From Casuarina equisetifolia (lineage: Eukaryota; Streptophyta; Magnoliopsida; Fagales; Casuarinaceae): DNA of 64,000 bases. Below are positions 40,017 through 53,500 of this stretch, in pieces. The stretch's first letter is position 1; each line of letters opens with the position of its first letter. The notes under the pieces were generated by a model. The model searched no databases. It was not told where the DNA came from and saw nothing but the letters and a program-made list of their open reading frames with translations. The DNA lies in the NCBI GenBank assembly GCA_028551475.1, contig CM052357.1, forward strand, positions 26,371,745-26,435,744. The letters are read 5' to 3'. A program made the position numbers and the translations under genes.

Positions 40017-43000
40017 ATGTGGTTGCCAAAACATCATGTGGAAAGAAGAACTGGGAACGGCTTGGTGGCAGTGGCAATAGACAAAGACAAAAGCAGCCAA
40101 ATCGCACTCAAATGGGCTGTCGAGCATCTCCTCCAGAAGGGCCAGGCCATCTTTCTCATCCATGTCAAGCTCAAACCACCGCTGCTCTCCTCAGCTTCGC
40201 TTCCTTCATCAAGTGATTTTCATTACTGAAAACCATGTTCTTCATTGCATGCCCGCAACGAGCTAACTTTGTATATATTTTTTGGGCGCAGGAGCAAGCC
40301 GTGCGGCCGGTCTTGGTGGTCAGAATCCCATGATATGCAGATATCCTGATCAACAAACCAAGGAATTGTTCCTTCCTTTTCGTTGCTTTTGCACACGCAA
40401 AGACGTAAGTGATTAGGACCCAATTTCGCTTCTCATTTATGGGATACAAAGATAACAAGAACCTTGTCTATCCTAAGTTCCATAATGAAAATCTGATAGC
40501 TTGCTGCACACTATTCATGAACTGATAGTAATACCTTTGAACTTGTTCTTTTTGACATCAGATATCTTCGAAAGATATCGTCCTAGAAGACACAGACATA
40601 GCGAAAGCATTAACCGAATATGCCTGTCACTCATCCATTGAGAATCTGGTCATTGGCGCCTCATCAAAAACTGGCTTTCTGAGGTATCCACCGAAATCTA
40701 TGGAATTGCCATGGTATAACTTCTTTCATGAGTTAAAAGATGGAAAAATGTAGAAGAAAACTGAGACTTAATGGAAAAATAACTAGAGTTCATAAAGAAA
40801 TATAAAATTCTCCTGAAGAAAGTTTTTGAATTACTTTTAGAATACACATTACTTTATTTAATGTCCTTTTTCTTCCTCTCTATCTTCTTGCAATAATTAA
40901 CTACAATCAAGCCTTATAAGAGCTTGTGTTTTCTAACTTTGATCCTAAGAATTCTTCTTACTTTTTTGGCATAGACAATCAAGGATTGTCTAGATTTAAG
41001 ATAAAACAAAATTAGTGCCTAAAAATTATTATCAATTAGGCTTCAGAGAATTTTCCCTTGGAAGATTAGGTATCATCTTTTACTACATGGAAAAAATATC
41101 GTAATAGTCCACTTTGGAAGAAAGAAGTGATTCATCACTAAACAATGTGTTCTGAAGAATTTTATCAAATTCTTGATAGTTACTATAAATTCGTATGATA
41201 CAACCATATGGTAAAGAATTTACCTTCATAAAATTATAATCAACAGGGAAAAACTGATTTAGGCTTCAAAACCCATTGTTTTTGCCATGTTACACTCCTG
41301 TTTAAGGTCTTCTTCAACCTTGAATCTAGGTTAATAATTGAAGTTAATAGTTCCTTCAATTCTAAAGCTTTAGGGTGCTTTGTGGTATCTTCTAGGAAAA
41401 CCTTCCACATCATACAAGTATTGCACATAGTAGATGTTGTTGGCTATGATTTTCTTTTTGTTATTTTTTTTTAAATACACTCTCACACATGTTTCTGGTA
41501 TTAAACTTATAATCAAGAGGTTTTAGGCAGCATTTGTTCCTAAGTAAGTTAGACACTTGTTGATGTAGCTATGATCATGAACTCCTACATCACAAATATC
41601 TTGATTGATCATAGAAATTTCAGAAAACATTGTTGCATTCATTGTCATAGGAGAAGAACTTTGATTTGTTGGCATTAACTCATGTGAAAATATCATATTT
41701 TGAATTTTTCTAATGCCATTTTGGTGGAGAAATCATCCAACCGCATTTAACATCACGTGTTAACATAAGTTGTTATTCTGTTTCATAATGTACTAAATAT
41801 AGATGTTCTGGTAAAGGTTGTCATTCAAGTTCAATCTGCCCCCAGTTCTTCAAAGTCCACCGAAGAAACTTCTTCCAGAACAATATGGTTGAAGCTATGT
41901 TATCTCCCTCTGTTAACAGCCATCATGCTAGATAAGTCCTCATCGTAATACCAATTGGAGTGGTAAACGTGTTCAAACCGTTAATTTAACTAAACATGTG
42001 AAAGTGAGTGGTCCAACTAAACATGTCCATTGCAATACTACAATAGGAAAATCAAATATTCTAAACTTGAAGAATCCTATTCAAGCATCGAGTCAAAATA
42101 ATGTTAGAAAAGTTTATTTGAGGGTCTTTCATTCATACTATTTATGTCAGATAAAAAAAGCCCATTTTTTCAGTTTTATTTAGTATTCTTTTGAGCATTG
42201 GATGAATGGTCTCCACGAGTTCAAATGGGAAACACAATACCGTGTATGATCAAATGCCTAATCTTTGCTGAAAATTTACTTAAGCCTCATATTACCATTC
42301 CTCAGAAGATTCAAGATAACAGATATCCCAAGCTGTGTATCAAAAGGAGCACCAGATTTCTGCAATGTGTATGTGATATCCAAAGGAAAGATTCAGTCCA
42401 TGCGATCTGCCACTCGTCCTGCACCACCCTTCTCTCCCTTACGTTACCAGCTTGTGAATCAAAGCAGCATGAAATCGGATTCATCGGAGTCCCAGGGCCT
42501 CCATGATATGACTACAAAAGGTTTGGGTCTTTTCTCACTGTCTTTTTTCTTTCAATATCTTTATTCTTGATTGGAATGAGTAGTGGATCCTCTCTCAGAG
42601 GCTGAAAAGCCGCAGCCTGAGTCGGAGCGTGGATCACATGATGAGACAGACATGATAAGGTAATTGCCTCGAACAGAACTACCATATACTATGCGCATAA
42701 ATTGATCCTTAATCTGCTAACTTTTTCCTCAAATTAATGTATTTTCCTCAGAAGAAACTAATCCTTGATTGTATTGTGTTTAATGTTGTTCTCTTCGGAA
42801 TCAGGTCACCACTCTTTAGGAAAAGCATGAATCGGAGATCGCATGGGGAGAACCCTCTTCTCGATTCTGAACTGTCCCTTGACAACTCCATGAGGCCCAG
42901 CGTTGACCGCATGCATGACAGCTTCGGGAGGCCCAGCGTTGACCGCATGCATGACAGCTCCGGGAGGTCCAGCGCCGACCGCATGCGTTCATACTTCGAC

Positions 43001-44928
43001 AGCCCAGATGGAGGTCGTACTCCCTCACGGTTGTCGCACACCTTGGAAAGTGACTATAACCCGACCTTTGAATGGAAGCCACTGGATGACAGCTCTCCCC
43101 GTGCACTTTCATCGTTCTCTGAGGACAGTGATACTCTGTCAAATTCATCGCAGCAGATGGTAAGAAGATGTATCAACTTGGCAGATGCAGAACAGTTTCC
43201 GTGCATGAATATGATAGAATAACATGTTATAAATGAAACTAGGAAAGTGTTAGATGGATAATCTTGTATGCCAAAAATGCAGGAAGACGTGGAGGCCGAA
43301 ATGAGGAGGTTAAAGCTAGAACTCAAACAAACAATGGCAATGTACAGTAATGCGTGCAAAGAAGCAATCTCAGCAAAACGAAGGGTACAAGAAATTGAAT
43401 CTGCCCTTTGTGTTCCATTATATGAAAGCAAGCTCTGAACAATTCGTTTGGCATAACAGGCAGTAGAGCTGCAGCGTTGGAAATTGGAAGAAGAGCGCAG
43501 GTTGGAAGAGGCACACTTGGCTGAGGAAGCAGCACTGGCAATTGCAGAAAAGGAGAAGGCCAAGTCCAGGGCCGCCACTGAGGCTGCTGAAGCTGCGAAG
43601 AGGATAGCAGAACTGGAAGCACAAAAAAGAATCAGTGCAGAAATGAAAGTATTGAAAGAATCGGAAGAGAAGAAGAAGGCACTTGACGCTCTGGAACATT
43701 CAGACATCAGGTATAGGAGGTACACAATCGAGGAGATTGAAGCAGCTACAGATTTTTTTGCCATATCCCGCAAGATTGGAGAAGGAGGTTATGGGCCAGT
43801 ATATAAGTGTTATCTGGACCATACACCTGTTGCAATTAAGGTTCTTCGTCCAGATGCTTCTCAAGGAAGGTCACAGTTCCGGCAAGAGGTATATCCAAAA
43901 CATAACTTGGATCTGGGTTTCACGGACATCAAATTTTTTAATAATTCGACCAAAGTAATAAAAAAATGATCTCTGAAGACTTGCTCATGACCATTCACAG
44001 ATTGAGGTATTGAGCAGCATACGACATCCTAACATGGTTCTCCTCCTAGGAGCCTGTCCAGAATATGGCTGCTTAGTCTACGAGTTCATGTCCAGGGGGA
44101 GCTTGGAGGACCGTCTCTTCTGCCGGGGTAACACCCCACCTCTTTCCTGGCAGATCAGGTTCAAAATTGCAACCGAAATAGGTACAGGCTTGCTGTTCCT
44201 CCACCAGACAAAACCTGAGCCACTGGTCCATCGTGATCTAAAACCGGCTAACATCTTGCTTGACCGGAATTACGTTAGTAAGATCAGCGACGTGGGCTTG
44301 GCCAGGCTGGTACCTCCATCTTTGGCCGACAACGTAACACAGTATCGCATGACATCCACGGCCGGCACCTTCTGCTATATCGATCCAGAGTATCAGCAAA
44401 CAGGCATGCTTGGAGTAAAATCTGATATATATTCCCTTGGAATCATGTTTCTGCAAATGATAACAGCAAAACCACCCATGGGCTTGACTCACCATGTTGA
44501 AAAGGCTATTGAAAACGGGGTTTTTGCTGAGATTCTGGATCCGAACGTGCCTGATTGGCCAATGGAAGAGGCTTTGAGCTTTGCCAAAATGGCGCTCAAG
44601 TGTGCAGAGTTAAGACGGAAAGACCGACCGGATCTCGGCAGTGAAGTCTTGCCCGAACTTGAGAGATTGAGGGAGATTGCAGAAGAAAAAATGTATCCCA
44701 CTTGGTCGGACAGCAGTTTAGGCTCCTCACCGAGGAACAGCCAAGTTTCCCTGCAGCTAGTAAGTTCGACATTGCATAAACTTAAGCTTCCATTCATAGT
44801 GATCGGTTAACTTCTTCCTGCAGATTAAAACCTGAAATAGCTACATATTGATTGACTTAATGCAGGACGGGGATCTTCCACATGCGCAGTCTGGAGAGAG
44901 CCCCAGAACGTCATCAATCACTCTTTGA
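40017..44928 (+). CDS. USP-domain receptor-like cytoplasmic kinase (RLCK-IX type, no U-box)
   Basis: Ten exons: 40017-40212, 40292-40404, 40562-40683, 42306-42520, 42584-42659, 42805-43159, 43283-43384, 43460-43888, 44001-44759, 44866-44928. They give 809 aa. The N-terminus is a universal-stress-protein-like domain (about 10-180): GNGLVAVAIDKDKSSQIALK, EHLL, LVIGASSKTGFLRRF, CNVYVISKGK. A Ser-rich linker follows with a threefold 12-residue repeat (SVDRMHDS...), then a long charged coiled coil (about 365-475, EEERRLEEAHLAEEAALAIA) and a kinase domain (about 500-770): GEGGYGPVYK, VAIKVL, HRDLKPANIL, SDVGLARL (DVG in place of DFG, usual for this family), GTFCYIDPEY. Close relatives such as PUB35/PUB51 carry a C-terminal U-box; here the frame ends in SPRTSSITL after 20 residues of exon 10, so it resembles the U-box-less kinases. 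Substrate unknown. Confidence 0.9.
42893..43000 (+). repeat. 36-bp in-frame tandem repeat within the USP-kinase linker
   Basis: Three units at 42893, 42929 and 42965 encode RPSVDRMHDSFG, RPSVDRMHDSSG and RSSADRMRSYFD. The first two differ by very few bases, suggesting recent expansion or homogenisation. Confidence 0.9.
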
Positions 44929-45539
44929 CAGCTCAAAATCCAGTTACGTATCCGAAGCGATTGTAACAACTGGGGGGAGATGTAAATTTTGCATGTAAAT
45001 TGATGTTCTTAGAATCCTTATTCTCAAGAGTGTGAGCCGATAGTGACATCGTGTACAGCAAATCAAGATGGTGTCACAGTTTTCCTCGGCATGGTAGCAC
45101 ATTCTGACTTTAAATTCGAACCTCGTTGTACCTCTCGCAAAACAAAAGTTAATGTGGTTCCCATCTGCGTCATAGGTATTCTTTTTTCTCAATCTTTTTA
45201 ATAATGAGCATAACTTTGTATACACGTTCTGCCCGGCCAAGGCAGATGGAAAATCTTACGGCTTAGGCATGAGCCGTAAGACTTTCAACTGTAGAAACCA
45301 ATCTCAACATCTGCACCATTTTAAACCATTTGCTTTCATCAATCAACTGATTATCAGCAAAGTGGATGAGGAAAAGGTTTCAGAAAACAAATCCCACGTT
45401 GGAGAAGCCGGACTTAAGGGCAGTGCTCTCCAAGAGGAGCTGAAAGCGCTTTCTGGGGACCTGGTATTTTCAATGCTTTACAAGCAACCTTAATTTCCCA
45501 TGCATGTTTACATGGAAACACGTTTATTCAAACTTTCCA
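44929..45539. other. 3' flank of the USP-kinase gene
   Basis: Probable 3' UTR, then spacer. A short open frame at 45269-45493 shows no domain and is not supported. Confidence 0.45.
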
Positions 45540-47240
45540 GTGAACGAAACATGGTTTTGGAAAGCCCTAAGGATAGTTGGTTTCCAAAGGACTCAAAGGG
45601 TAAATCCTTTTGTAAAGCGTGAAAGGGGTTCTCGAGTTGGTTGGGTCAGAATGGAAAGTCGTCTAGGAAAGGCTTAAATGGCACATTGATTGTTGTACAA
45701 TGATGCAAAGGACATGATTTATTAAAATTTCAAAAATTTCATATTGTTTAGTAAAGACAAATAAAATGACCATTAATTGGCAATCAAATGACTTGTTGGT
45801 TCAAAGGGCCTAAAAAAGATGTCTTTTAAAAATACATAATGCAAAAAGGAAGAATGCAAATAACGAATACAGCAAGTGACTTTTGAAATCCATTAACAAC
45901 TTGCTTTTTTAGCATGTATGTGAAATTGACATGTTATTGTGACACATGCACAAAACCAACACATCGTTTTGCATGTGCATGTAATTGACATGTTATTTTA
46001 GCGTAAATAAATTTTCATTTCATTTTACCAGGGTGTGACATCAAATTTATAATGCCCTATATGAGACTTCAGCTTTCAGAGCAAAAAGGCAATTTAAAGT
46101 GCCGGAACAAAGTTGGGTTTTGATAAGGCTTACAGGACATTGGGTTTTCATAGGATTAAAGGGTAAACCCTTTTGTGTAGCCTGAAAGGAGTTGTTGGGT
46201 AGTTCAGAATGGCGTGTATTCTAAGAAAGGCTTGAACAACTCATTGATTGCATCGGAGAGTTCATGGCTGCTTATTGTAGAATGACGTATTGGAGGTGAC
46301 GTTCTAAAATCACCAAAAAAATTCCTTATCGTTTAGTAAAGGCTTAAATGAAATATCCATCAAATAAAATTCATGTCATTTTAACATGTATATGCATAAC
46401 TAATTTGTCGTTTTAGCATAAGTAAAATTCATGTCATTTTACAATAGTGTGTTACATCAAATATGTAATTCCATAAATTAGACTTTTGATGTGCAAAGGT
46501 TGAAGGACATTGGAACGGCCAAATCGAATGATGGTTTTGGAAAGCCCTATAGGACACTTGGTTTTTGAAAGACTTAAAATGTAAACCTTTTTCTAAAGCC
46601 TGAAAGGGGTTGTTATGTTTTTCAAGTTAAATGGCATGTCCTCTAAGATAGGCTCGAAATACACATCAATTGGGAGGGGAGTTCATGGCTTGTTATTGTA
46701 GAGTGACATGAAGGATGTGACATGTTAAAGTTGCCAAATTTCATATTATTTAGTGAAGGCATAAATGAATTGTCTATCAAATGGCAATTTGATGACTTGT
46801 TGGTCCAAAATGCATAAATAAGACGTCTTTATAATACATGAAGGGAGTGAAAAAAGAAGAAGAATGAAAATAGCAAATACTACAGATGACTTTTGGAATT
46901 CGTTAAGAACATGTCAACTATGCACATAACCAATATGTTGTTTCAGCATATGAGCACATAGCCTACATGTCATTTTACCAAAGTTCGACGTCAAGTTTGT
47001 AATCTCCCAAATGAGACTTTAGCTTCAAGAGCATGAAGTTAAATTAACTGGCCTAAACGATTCATAATTTTGGAAAGCCCTATGGTATAGTTCGTTTTCG
47101 AAGGACTTAAAAGGGTAATTCCCTTTGTGAAGCATGCAAAGGATCGTCGTATTGGTTGGATCAGAATGGCATGTCGTCCAAGAAAGGCTCGAACGACACG
47201 TCAATTGTGAAGGGAGTCCACAGCTCAACTCAGTTCTTCT
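45540..47240. repeat. Four degenerate copies of a 420-565-bp repeat
   Basis: Anchor words TTTTGGAAAGCCCTA...GGAC, AAGGGTAAACCCTTTTGT, GCCTGAAAGGGGTTGT, CAGAATGGCATGTC and AAGAAAGGCTTGAA recur in order near 45545, 46110, 46531 and 47068. Spacings are 565, 421 and 537 bp. Some copies add ATTTTACCA...GTGTGACATCAAATTTGTAAT. No coding capacity or terminal structure was recognised. It lies between two convergent genes. Confidence 0.7.
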
Positions 47241-47543
47241 GTAATCAGTTTGTGTGTGTGAAAAACTTCGTTACCAATAAAACGTCATTCATCCATGTGT
47301 AATGACATGACGAAGGATACAAACCCAGAAATAGATCCCGTTACAAAGCAAAGCACAACATCTATATCTTGTATAATACAGAATAAGCGAGAAAAAAAAA
47401 AGAAAAAAAATCATGCCATTGAAGAATGACTCGCGCCTCAAGCAGAAACCCAAAATAAAGAAATAAGACAAACTAATAAGACAAAGGGAAAATAATTTGG
47501 TATCATGCCACCCAGAAGAGGGCAGAATTCCACCGGAACACCT

Positions 47544-50500
47544 CTAACGATAATACATGAGCTGCTGGCCGGTTGAATTACTAGGATATCCATCATACAT
47601 AGCTTGAGATACCCCAGAGGTTGACCCCATGGAAGGAGTGACCAGGCCGTGCTGTCCAGCCATCTGCATAAGAGCTTGACCTGAGAGGCCAGATGCAGCA
47701 GCCTGATTTAAGGCAAGTTGGCGCTGATAAGCCAACAACTCAGCAGTAGAATAGCCTTGGTTTATACTAGCATTCGGAAGGATTTGATATGGTTGGGTTG
47801 GAGGGGGTAATGGATTTGAAGCAGTTCCAGGAGGAGTCGGCTTGCTTCCCCATGAGCACTGCATGCACACGTAAAAACGAATAGGTATTTCTACGAACAC
47901 TTCATGTAATACTTGATAGCACACTAGTTTTTCTCATGATATCACTGTGGCAATGAGCTCCTAAGTCTCACGTTTTATAGCAATTTGGACCCATATAGAT
48001 CATATTCTTAAACAGCCTAGAGGCCCTAGGCCAATGCAGCCAGTTGACATTCTGAAATGACAAGGAATAATGCACCTGAACCAGTTTATTTATTTAATCA
48101 TTTTTTTCACTTCTAACAGCATGGCAGATATACTAATACTTTTTTCTGTTTGTTTCTTTTCTTATTTATTACTCCTTTTTTTTCTTTTTGGAAAGACTGA
48201 GGTCCCAACTTCCACATATTAAATACCCTCTGGACCAGCTCAAGGATGCTTGCAGCAGATATGATGTTCAGGAAGTGCAAAATACACCTATTTCAATTGT
48301 TCACTTGATTGTGTTACTAAAAAGCTCATTGCTTTCCCCATTTTGGCTGTCTCATAGGAAAAAAAGGTCAGATTTATGTGTCACTCAAGATCAGTACTGT
48401 ATTTCATTCATTAGGGACCATGCAAATCAGACTGTGGGGTTCAGAGCATGCATGATTTAGAAACCCTTGTGGGTGACTCTGTGTGACTGGGTTGTGTCTA
48501 TATGTTCATACATGTAGAAAAGGCTTGAGGTAGTCGTGCATACATGCCCTTGTAGAGGACTTGTTAGTCCATTATATCACAACAGAACAGGGATCACCCT
48601 AGGTTGAGCATCCGACATAATAATAACATACTATTATAATAATAGAAGCAAAGCAAAGTGACTGTCAAAATAAAAAGACCTCCTTGTAAAAGTTATCTTA
48701 CCTTCATGGGTTTTCCATGTACTATCCTACCATTTGCCATCTGAATGGCGGTCGTGGCTTCTTCATGAGTATTGTATCTGACAAATCCAAATCCTTTATC
48801 CCTCTGGACACGCACTTCCTCTATAACCCCAGCCGCAAGGGCATGAAACTGACAGTGGAGTTCAGCTTGAGTTACCTAAGAACACAAACAAATTTTCAGG
48901 GAGGAAGTGTTCAATCACAAAAAACTGATTGTGCCGAATTCTAGACATTGTGCCATGGTACCTTATCTGCAATTTTCAAGTTAAAGAATCTGAAACTACT
49001 CTACTAAACTGACCAAAAAATATATAATAGTATAAAACCAAAAAACCAATCTGAAGATAACAAAGAAAATTATAGAGAAGCAGATAGTTGTTGCGATGAA
49101 ATGAAGAAAGAGTATGAGGAGCCTTGTGATTTGGAGAGATTTTTTTAGCATTATCAAAAAGGGAATATATACTTGAAAGGCCAAAATCTAGTTTTCCTTG
49201 GAAAACTATGATAGCTAGACTAATGCTTTTTAAGGCCTAAAAAACTGGGGATACCTGCCCATCATAATAGATCCAAACGCTTGCCAGGATCAACTTCCAG
49301 GCCGAAAATGTTCAAGTGAACAATGAAGAAAAAATAGATGGTAGATAGAGAGAAGGAACTAAGCATGAACATCTGCACTAAAGAAAACTAATTACTTAGC
49401 TATTCATGAGTTCTCTTAGTATGTTAATCCTCCTCATGTGGATCCGGAACCTGATGGTGATGCTTAAAATTTCAATAAGACATACTAATAATTTAGTGCT
49501 CATGGGCGCTTTTCTGATTTTTCTTCTACTGAAAATTTTTAAACTTCCATACACCAACAAAACCTTCTAACTTTGGGCTTGAATACTGAATGCAAACACC
49601 AGGAGTTATGAATCATTTATTTGGGTCGACTGGAGCTGGTGAAAGAAAGTTTGCTCAGATGGAGGTACATGGAAGGTACGATGAGGGTTCTCAGTTGGGT
49701 AGATCAGGGCACGATGGGAAAGGTGAAACTGAACTAAGCGACCCAACAACATTCCCTACTAACCTTAACATTTACTCCCATTTTACCAAAACAATAAAGG
49801 GATTTCTCAAATAGAGGACCATCTTCCTGCTAAAAAATGCATAGGTATACGTGCTAAACATATGTATGTGGGAAAAGGATCTTCAAAAGAAATACCATAT
49901 AGTCACTATGCAATATAACAACTTAGTAAGGAACAATGTGGCTAGAAAAAATAAAAAATAAAAATAAAATTCTGTCCACAGTTACTGAGCTATCGGCAAG
50001 AAAACAACAAATTCCCATGCACTTCTTAGTTACCTCATGAGAAAGGTTTCCAACATAGACAGTGGTGTATGCTGGATTGTTTTCAGGGGCCTCCTCGCTC
50101 GTGTTCTCCTGACCTCCATCTACAAAACAAAGAAAGCAAAAGAAATAGTTGTCACCATCCAGATCTTCCAAGCCAATCTATGTTTTAATTAGTCACATAC
50201 TTCTGAATACAGCAGGATACAAGTTGAGTTTAAAGAGGCCATCCAAAATACAAACTTAGTTCTTCTGACTCAAGTGGACATCAGTTCTTACACTCTTAAA
50301 GTCCCCGTAAGCTGAAAATTTTCTGAGATATATCAAAAGATGAGAAAGAGACCTACTACTCCACACACTTCTTTATCTCACCAATGCATGCTGATGCCAA
50401 ATTACTCTTGTACATTACTTTTCAGGCTTGATGAATTGTACTTAACTATGTACCAGCACCTTAATTTGTTATGTGAACAAACAAGACTAAACAAATCCTA

Positions 50501-53500
50501 GTGCAAAGAATTGGGTCCTGCCATGTGCGTCACTTTCCAGTCTATCCTGAACTAGCAACTCTGGTTTAAACAAGTAATAGCAAAGTACACCTTATGGAAC
50601 CAGGTTGTTGCCCGACAAACAAGCTACAGATTGGCAACTAGCTAGGATAAATAGTTGACTTCATCAATGTTATTTACTTCTTAGTCTATCGCTATATTTC
50701 ATACATGTGGGCACATCATTTTGCAATGAAAGCTAAACATGACTAAATTTCTGATATACCCCAATGTTTGGCTATTGAGTGCCAGAACATATTTTGGGCT
50801 GTATTAGGTTCCCCATTGCATGCATTTGCATATTCCAGTGAACACGGTGACCAGAACCTTGGTGAACCTAGGCCCTAAGCAGGCACCTCCAGTCCTAATT
50901 CACCAGGATTCTACTTGGTGGACTGAAACACGTAGAAGCTTTCATGCTACCTGAAGATCCATTAGTCAGTAGAACTGCAGTTTGGTTGTCATTGCTCTGC
51001 TTTTCTTCATTGGCACCAGCACCTTTGGTTGCCCAGTTGCATCTTATTTGCCTATTACCAAGCCATTTACCTGGAAGATGGTGGGAAAAACATATCTTAA
51101 ATCCATGAAGGATTCAAAACCAGCGAAAAAGCAAAAGCAAAGCAACAGAGGCCCAGAAGAAGCTAACCAGTCAATTCATTGATAGCATTTTGAGCATCCT
51201 GCAAAATAATTCCATAAGGCATTTTATCAGTTCATTGACTCTGAATATATTGAAGAATTTTTTTCCAGCTCAAAGAGATCTTCTAATGTTGGTACCCACA
51301 ACTCTAGGTGGAGTGATTAAGGCTTTTTACTTCTTTGTGTTTGTATATGCATATAATAAAGGCTAAATTTGGCTCAACTTTGTGTTGGAAAAAGGTATTA
51401 AACAGTATTTAATGAGACAATATATTTCATCATGTTCAGTAGTCAACCAAAGCCTGTAACGAACTTAGATGGCCTTCATTATGTACTACATGCTTCAAAA
51501 ATATTTTTCATGGGTGTTGGGTTCTAACATCCCTACATAAAAAGCAATACCTGCTGATTACGGAAAGAAACAAATCCATATCCTTTTGAGCGGCCAGTTT
51601 TGTGATCCCACATGACTCTTGCATCACTGTAAATGAAAGAAAAAAAGCTTCATAAACTAGATATTTCAACACACCACATCACTTCAAGGGGTTCAAACCA
51701 TGGTCAGAGGGGAGTGCAAAATTCAAGCAGCTTAATGATAATGTTTACAATTTCCTATCAGCTTTAGGTCAGGGACATGTTGCCAAAACATACCACCCTT
51801 GTCTGCTACTAATGCTGTAACATCTACAAATTTGTATAGACATATAAATAAGAATGCAGTAATATGTAGATGTATTCAAGGCAATTAGGAACTCACGAAC
51901 AACTAGGATAGACTGAGAAGCAAGCAAACAAAGTTGCATCAGTAACCTCTGGACTCAAATCACCAACAAAAACATTGAAGTGTCCTGACATTTTAAAATC
52001 ACGTTAAAAAGGAGTACATGAAATATTTATACATGGCACTCAACAACCAACAAAATCAAACATCACCAAAGGAATGGGAACCTAAATTACCTGAGGTATC
52101 CTCTCTCTGGTTACTGGTATAAGCCCAATTCACCTTAAGTGCTTGACCATAACTGAAAGAATGATATAGCAAAAAGAAAAATAAAAATCAGTAGAAAACC
52201 AAACAACCACTGAATAAAAGAAAAGGAAAGAAAGACATCTATAACTGTTACCAAATTGAGAATAAAAAACTGTCAAACTAGAGTAATATGTTGAATTGAG
52301 AATTACAAAACTAACTTAGAAAGATGAGTAGAAAATTCCATTTATAATTGCATGGAAATTTAGTATCATAATGAATAAATTGTCGAATGCTCAGAATCTA
52401 ATTGATTCTAAAAATTTCAAAAATTAAATGTAAACCCACTCCCTCAGAAACAATGCCCAATATAATAACCATGTCAAATTGGCCAAAAGAAACCACCAGA
52501 TAACCATAGTTTAGATAAGGGAACTGGGTGCTTACAGCTGGCGCCCATGCAAATTCATTATGGCAAGGGCTGCAGAAGTCCGGTCAAGGTAGTCCACAAA
52601 ACCATATGATGACTGCAACGACAGGAAAGCATAGAGCACATAATGAACGAAATCAGTTAATGAGTTCCAGTACATGATTTTGCTAATGCGACACACACTA
52701 AACAAAATTGCAACATGCCCCAACATGCCTCACCCCATCACTCAAGGGTCCTTTTTTTTCCCCCCCAAAAAAAAAAGGCAAAAATTTTGTTATCATGTGT
52801 AGATCTATTTGAAGAGGCGAATTTCTTGTTGCAACTCTAAGAAAAATTGGGAACCCTACATGCTAGTCACAACAAGAATTAATGCTCATCACCATGCAAG
52901 CACTAGAGCCACTTGCTTCCTAATTATACCAAGACAGAACATAAGAGCACGTTTTTGGCACGCACACATGATGATGAAGGAAAAAAACCAACATGGAAAG
53001 GGTCACATTTTGTCGATGCCCAAGGTTTTGACAGTCAATATTTAAGAACTCCAATGGGTCTCTTCTTGTGGGGAGATGGGGGAGGAAGAGCAGTTGAACA
53101 TAAGGGCAACAATTTTACTTCTTATTTAATTGTACTCAAGTTAATTTGGAGCACCACAGTCTATTGACTAGCTCAATTATTCAGAATGTGCTGCTTGTTC
53201 AAATTTTAATGCTTTTGGCTGTTTCAACTCCAGAAATGAACAGCACCAGCTTCAGGTACTGTACAAAAAGCAAGACCTGAAGTTGTCTGCCACCTTCTCA
53301 GCCCTCGCACCCATGTTAAATACGTCTTCATCTTCAGCTGAAAAGCTTGTAAATCACCACAGTAATAAGAGGATCAGAAACTGAGAGAATTTAGCTTACC
53401 CTTCACATTTTGAGATATTCTTAAGAGAAAAACTAGTTTAATACCAAATATCATGAACTCTTCACCGGCCAAGGCATACAGTTGCCAAAATTGCATCATC

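Noticed and set aside
41240..41428. Minus-strand frame in intron 3 of the USP-kinase, possible transposon protein piece
   Set aside because: No diagnostic motif could be found and the frame is short, so it stays unassigned intronic sequence.
42748..43773. Long minus-strand frames opposite the USP-kinase exons
   Set aside because: They are antisense shadows of the linker and coiled-coil exons; composition follows from the repeated + strand codons.
50982..51182. Plus-strand frame of 66 codons
   Set aside because: It is antisense to UBP1 exon 9, where the minus strand gives an RRM-containing product.
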